In this document: positions 60,685 through 64,000 of the stretch, one piece after another
Layout: every line of letters starts with the position of its first letter
Numbering within the stretch: position 1 is the stretch's first letter
Origin: Lishizhenia tianjinensis
Lineage (GTDB): Bacteria; Bacteroidota; Bacteroidia; Flavobacteriales_D; Crocinitomicaceae
Assembly (NCBI RefSeq): GCF_900116425.1
Contig: NZ_FPAS01000002.1
Span: 1-64,000, forward strand
Direction: 5' to 3'
DNA: 64,000 bases
The notes under the pieces: generated by a model
Database searches by the model: none
Told to the model about the DNA's origin: nothing
Seen by the model: only the letters and a program-made list of their open reading frames with translations
Made by a program: the position numbers and the translations under genes

Positions 60685-61806
60685 ATGATGCTTCACTTGA
60701 CAAACGATTATGCTGGATCTCAGGTATATAAGAATCTAATTTGTGAATTAGATAAGTACGGTGTTCAACAAACAATATATTCTCCTATAAGAAATGTAGA
60801 GAGTATAGATAAAAATAAAGTAAAGTTAAGCACAGAAGGATCGAAGATTATTTATAGTCATATTCTTAATACTCATACCGATCGAGCATTCTACAAACGG
60901 AAAGTAAAGAAGATTTTAACCGATGTAGAAGCCAAAATAGATTTTCAATCAATAGAATGTGTTCACGCACACACTTGGTATAGCGATGGGGGAGTGGCTT
61001 ATGAGTTGTATAAAAAATATAACATTCCGTACATAATAGCAATAAGAAATACTGATTTAAACTTGTTTTGGAAACTGCCGCATTTAAAAAAATATGGCTT
61101 GGATATTTTAAAAAATGCCTCTCGAATTATTTTAATTTCAAAAATATATGAGAATAGAATTTTGCTTGATCAAAAAATAAACCCAATTATAACTTCGAAA
61201 TATAATGTTATTCCAAATGGAATTGATGATTATTGGGTTAGAAATAGAGAATGCAACAAGCAAAAAGTCAGCGATACACCTCAATTACTTTTTATTGGTA
61301 AGTTTTCGAGGGTTAAAAATGTTACGACATTAATACATGCTGTTGAATACTTGGAACAAAATGGTATAATCTGTGAGCTTAATCTAGTAGGTGGTGGAGG
61401 TAAACAAGAAGTTAAGGTATTAGATTATATTAAAAATAAAAGGAACATCACCTATCACGGAAAAATAATGGATAAGGATCGTCTCAAAGAGTTTTATAGA
61501 AATGCCGATATTTTCACAATGCCCTCTAAATCCGAAACTTTCGGATTAGTCTATTTAGAGGCATTATCGCAAGGTATTCCTGTGGTTTTTACCAAAAATG
61601 AAGGAATCGATGGACTCTACAGTAACAAAATTGGAGAGGCTGTGGATTGTAATAGTGCTCAAAATATAGCCGAAGGAATTAAAAAAATTATTTTGAATTA
61701 TGATGAATATAGTTTTGATTATAACACAATAACATTGAATCATGACTGGAAGGAAATCGCTTTAGAATATCTGGATATCTATACGACATTAAAAAATGAA
61801 AAATAG
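60685..61806 (+). CDS. Glycosyltransferase family 4
   Basis: A 373-residue GT-B enzyme. The N-terminus LHLTNDYAGSQVYKNLI is a typical acceptor loop, followed by HAHTWYSDGGVAYELYK. The donor domain has LLFIGKFSRVKNVTTLIHA, LVGGGG, YHGKIMDKDRL, and the E-x7-E motif KSETFGLVYLEALSQGIPVV. It adds a sugar to the lipid-linked repeat unit; donor unknown. Two Met codons in a row occur at the start and either may be used. The N-terminus is slightly short relative to family members, and the start follows the 420-bp gap. Confidence 0.9.
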   Translation: MMLHLTNDYAGSQVYKNLICELDKYGVQQTIYSPIRNVESIDKNKVKLSTEGSKIIYSHILNTHTDRAFYKRKVKKILTDVEAKIDFQSIECVHAHTWYSDGGVAYELYKKYNIPYIIAIRNTDLNLFWKLPHLKKYGLDILKNASRIILISKIYENRILLDQKINPIITSKYNVIPNGIDDYWVRNRECNKQKVSDTPQLLFIGKFSRVKNVTTLIHAVEYLEQNGIICELNLVGGGGKQEVKVLDYIKNKRNITYHGKIMDKDRLKEFYRNADIFTMPSKSETFGLVYLEALSQGIPVVFTKNEGIDGLYSNKIGEAVDCNSAQNIAEGIKKIILNYDEYSFDYNTITLNHDWKEIALEYLDIYTTLKNEK

Positions 61807-61873
61807 ACTTTGTGACTTTTAAGGTTGTTTGTCTTGTGTCAAATAATACTAAAACAATAATTCAATTTTAATT

Positions 61874-63103
61874 ATGAAAATTTTATTAATTCATCAATAC
61901 TTTCTAGAACTCGATGATGCGGGAGGTTCCAGATGGAACGAAATGGCTGAAACTTGGACGAGTTTAGGACATGAAGTAACTGTAATAGGGGGGATGATGC
62001 ATCCTAACGGTTCTGAGAAAAGGCTAGAATATAAAGGCAAACATTTCGTTAGAAAGCAGCATGGTAAAGTAAATATACTCAGGTGCCACGTGTCAGAAAG
62101 TTATAATTCTAGTTTTACTGGACGTTTATGGGGTTACTTCTCATTCATGTTTTCTTCACTTTGGGGAGGCCTATTTAAAGTAAAAGGAAAATATGATGTA
62201 GTACTTGTAACTTCACCTCCATTGTTTGTTGGTTTCAGTGGTTATATTGTTTCAAGGCTTAAAAGAATTCCTTTAGTTTTTGAAGTGAGAGATTTGTGGC
62301 CAGAATCAGCCATTGATACGGGAGTTCTTTCAAATAAAATGATTATCAAACTGGCATACTGGTTTGAGAAGTTCATTTATAAGAAATCAAAACTCATTAA
62401 TGTATTGACTCCAGCTTTTTACAACACCTTAAAAGATAAAAAAGGGATTGCAGAAGAAAAACTTGCGATGATACCAAATGCTGCAGACTTTACTTTGTCA
62501 GAAAGAGTGTTGAATAATTTTGATAGGGATAAGTTTAGAAAGGAGCATGACTTGGAAGGAAAATTTGTACTTACTTATGTCGGGGCACATGGAGTTGCAA
62601 ATCATTTGATTCAGGTGTTAGATGCGGCAGAGTTATTAAGAGATACAGCGGTTCTTTTCTTACTCATAGGTCAAGGAATGGAGAAAGAAAAGTTAATTAA
62701 AGAAGCTACAAAACGAAAACTTGAAAATGTTAGGTTTCTGGATCCTGTTCCAAAAGCCGAGGTATTTCAATATATCTTAGCTTCAGAAATGGGAATGAGC
62801 GTATTGAAAAAGGTAGATACATTCAAGACTATTTATTCTAACAAAACTTTCGATTATATGTCTTGTAAAACACCAATATTAATGGCTATTGATGGAGTTT
62901 CGAGAGAACTTTTGGAAAAGGCAGGTGCAGGAAGCTATGTAGAACCTGAAAATGCGGAAGCATTTAATTCTGTAATAAGGGAATACATAAAAAATCCAGA
63001 AAAACTAAAGATTCAAGGAGACAAGGGATATGCGTATGCAAAAGAAAATTTTGACAGGCGAAAATTGGCAAATAAATATTTAAGTTTAATAGAAAAAGTA
63101 TGA
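61874..63103 (+). CDS. Glycosyltransferase family 4 (WbuB-like)
   Basis: A 409-residue GT-B enzyme resembling WbuB/L-fucosamine transferases. Motifs: ILLIHQYFLELDDAGGSRW, the VTSPPLFVGFSG segment, FEVRDLWPESAIDTG, MIPNAADF, LTYVGAHGVANHL, FLDPVPKAEVFQYI and a C-terminal E-rich loop. The DLWPES motif is characteristic of this subgroup, which often adds the second sugar (a deoxy-amino sugar or ManNAcA) of O-antigen units. Its stop overlaps the ATG of the next gene (ATGA). Confidence 0.9.
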   Translation: MKILLIHQYFLELDDAGGSRWNEMAETWTSLGHEVTVIGGMMHPNGSEKRLEYKGKHFVRKQHGKVNILRCHVSESYNSSFTGRLWGYFSFMFSSLWGGLFKVKGKYDVVLVTSPPLFVGFSGYIVSRLKRIPLVFEVRDLWPESAIDTGVLSNKMIIKLAYWFEKFIYKKSKLINVLTPAFYNTLKDKKGIAEEKLAMIPNAADFTLSERVLNNFDRDKFRKEHDLEGKFVLTYVGAHGVANHLIQVLDAAELLRDTAVLFLLIGQGMEKEKLIKEATKRKLENVRFLDPVPKAEVFQYILASEMGMSVLKKVDTFKTIYSNKTFDYMSCKTPILMAIDGVSRELLEKAGAGSYVEPENAEAFNSVIREYIKNPEKLKIQGDKGYAYAKENFDRRKLANKYLSLIEKV

Positions 63104-64000
63104 ATATTTTAATTTCTTCCGCTGGTAGAAGGGTTTCGTTAATAAGAGCTTTTCAGAAAGAATTGAAAATTTCAGGTTTGAAAGGTAAGGTATTTACTAC
63201 AGATTTAAATCCCGCTTTATCTGCGGCTTGTCAAATTAGTGATAAGGCTTTTAAAGTCAGGAAAATATCTATGGAAGGGTCTGTAAATGAACTTTTGAAT
63301 ATTTGTCTCGAAAATATGGTTTCCTTAGTGGTACCAACTATTGATACAGAATTAAAAATTTTAGCCGAGAACAAAGAGTTATTTAGAGAGAAAGGCATAG
63401 AAATTTTAGTATCTGATTTAGATTTTGTCAATAGTTGTAGGGATAAACGAAAAATTCATGATTTCTTCGATAGTTTAGCTATTACAAGAGCTTTAGAATT
63501 TTCAAAAAACGACCTAAGATTTCCGGTTTTTGTGAAACCATATGATGGAAGTCGATCGCAAGGAGTATTTTTGTTTGAAAATATTAGTGAAATACCACAT
63601 GAGGTTTTTCAAAATCCTAAAAACATGTATTTACAATATTTCAATAATAAGGATTATGATGAGTTTACTGTTGATATGTATTTCAATAGAAAAGCAAAAT
63701 TAATTTGTTCTGTACCTCGTGAGCGTATATTTGTCCGTGATGGAGAAGTCAATAAGGGGTGTACTCGTAAAAATGAAATAGTAAATTATCTTAAGAAGAA
63801 ATTTGATGGTATTTCAGGATTGCGAGGATGTATCACTTTACAAATCTTTAAACACAAAACGGAGGATAAATATTGTGCAATTGAAATTAATCCTAGATTC
63901 GGTGGAGGCTTCCCTCTGAGCTATAAAGCAAAAGCTAATTTTCCAAAATGGATCATCCATGAGTATTTATTGGGTGAACAAATAGATGAATATTTTGATG
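63100..64000 (+). CDS. ATP-grasp ligase (PylC/CarB-like), partial at right edge
   Basis: The frame begins at 63100 (MNILISSAGRRVSLIRAF), overlapping the preceding stop, and stays open for 300 codons to the edge. A pre-ATP-grasp domain (about 1-105; TTDLNPALSAACQISDKAF, VPTIDTELKILAEN) is followed by the ATP-binding region. This has FPVFVKPYDGSRSQGVF, the D-x-D-like DEFTVDMYFNRKAK and the Mg motif IEINPRFGGGFPLS. It belongs to the PylC/carbamoyl-phosphate-synthase-like ATP-grasp group often found in capsule and O-antigen clusters. It is only distantly similar to the ATP-grasp protein at 51617. The substrate is unknown. Confidence 0.88.
   Translation, partial: MNILISSAGRRVSLIRAFQKELKISGLKGKVFTTDLNPALSAACQISDKAFKVRKISMEGSVNELLNICLENMVSLVVPTIDTELKILAENKELFREKGIEILVSDLDFVNSCRDKRKIHDFFDSLAITRALEFSKNDLRFPVFVKPYDGSRSQGVFLFENISEIPHEVFQNPKNMYLQYFNNKDYDEFTVDMYFNRKAKLICSVPRERIFVRDGEVNKGCTRKNEIVNYLKKKFDGISGLRGCITLQIFKHKTEDKYCAIEINPRFGGGFPLSYKAKANFPKWIIHEYLLGEQIDEYFD

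Overview
The window reads as chromosomal DNA of a member of the Bacteroidota, most likely class Flavobacteriia (I cannot fix the genus). Support: promoters of the Bacteroidota type (TAnnTTTG near -7) before at least seven genes; a secreted protein with a type IX secretion (T9SS) C-terminal sorting domain; a giant surface protein built of SprB-type and HYR repeats; an exbB-x-exbD-exbD set; and low GC with little Shine-Dalgarno signal. No rRNA, transposase, phage gene or CRISPR array is visible.

Layout. 1-4712 (minus): the N-terminal 1,570 codons of a giant repeat-rich adhesin that runs off the left edge. 5.6-8.0 kb: a broken secreted-protein gene, a KirBac-type K+ channel and two small unknown ORFs. 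8.3-8.5 kb: tRNA-Arg(UCG) with a decaying tandem repeat containing copies of its own 5' end. 8.8-23.1 kb: housekeeping genes in mixed orientation (pgk, a fatty acid desaturase, a T9SS-secreted beta-propeller protein, an MmcQ/YjbR protein, an S4/Hsp15 protein, a sugar:H+ symporter, a VF530 protein, purH), plus two paralogous GT-C-like membrane proteins (8833 and 18903). 23.2-29.8 kb: the rod-shape operon mreB-mreC-mreD-pbp2-rodA followed by a CPBP protease. 30.0-32.8 kb (minus): an ExbB/ExbD energy-transducing set, then tRNA-Ser(GGA). 33.0-37.5 kb (minus): ansA, tatD, hemJ, aspS. 37.5-39.3 kb: a 1.8-kb non-coding stretch dense with repeats, including a ~300-bp direct duplication in which each copy looks like a complete small-RNA transcription unit. 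39.3-40.6 kb: an OmpA/TSP3 outer membrane protein.

41.0 kb to the right edge is one long plus-strand polysaccharide (O-antigen/capsule) cluster, visibly AT-richer toward its right half. It makes UDP-sugars (a UDP-HexNAc 4-epimerase gene broken by an in-frame TAA, a WbpO/TviB-type dehydrogenase, pgi, wecB, wecC), a dTDP-sugar (rmlB, rmlA, DegT-type aminotransferase), and contains a flippase, a Wzy-like polymerase and four glycosyltransferases. The parts list resembles enterobacterial common antigen (WecB, WecC, RffG, RffH, aminotransferase, Wzx, WecF-like GT56). The usual N-acetyltransferase is replaced by a compact block: ATP-grasp ligase, atypical aminotransferase, CitE-like lyase, MaoC-like hydratase, second CitE-like lyase and a NeuD/PglD-type acyltransferase. 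I infer that this block makes and attaches an unusual acyl group to an amino sugar. It is the strongest candidate for an undescribed system here.

The intergenic DNA left of 41 kb carries three interlocking repeat families: arrays of a degenerate octamer (GATTCAAN/NTTGAATC), a short hairpin with CTCG/CGAG arms, and a TTTAAAT-flanked hairpin. None occurs inside the polysaccharide cluster.
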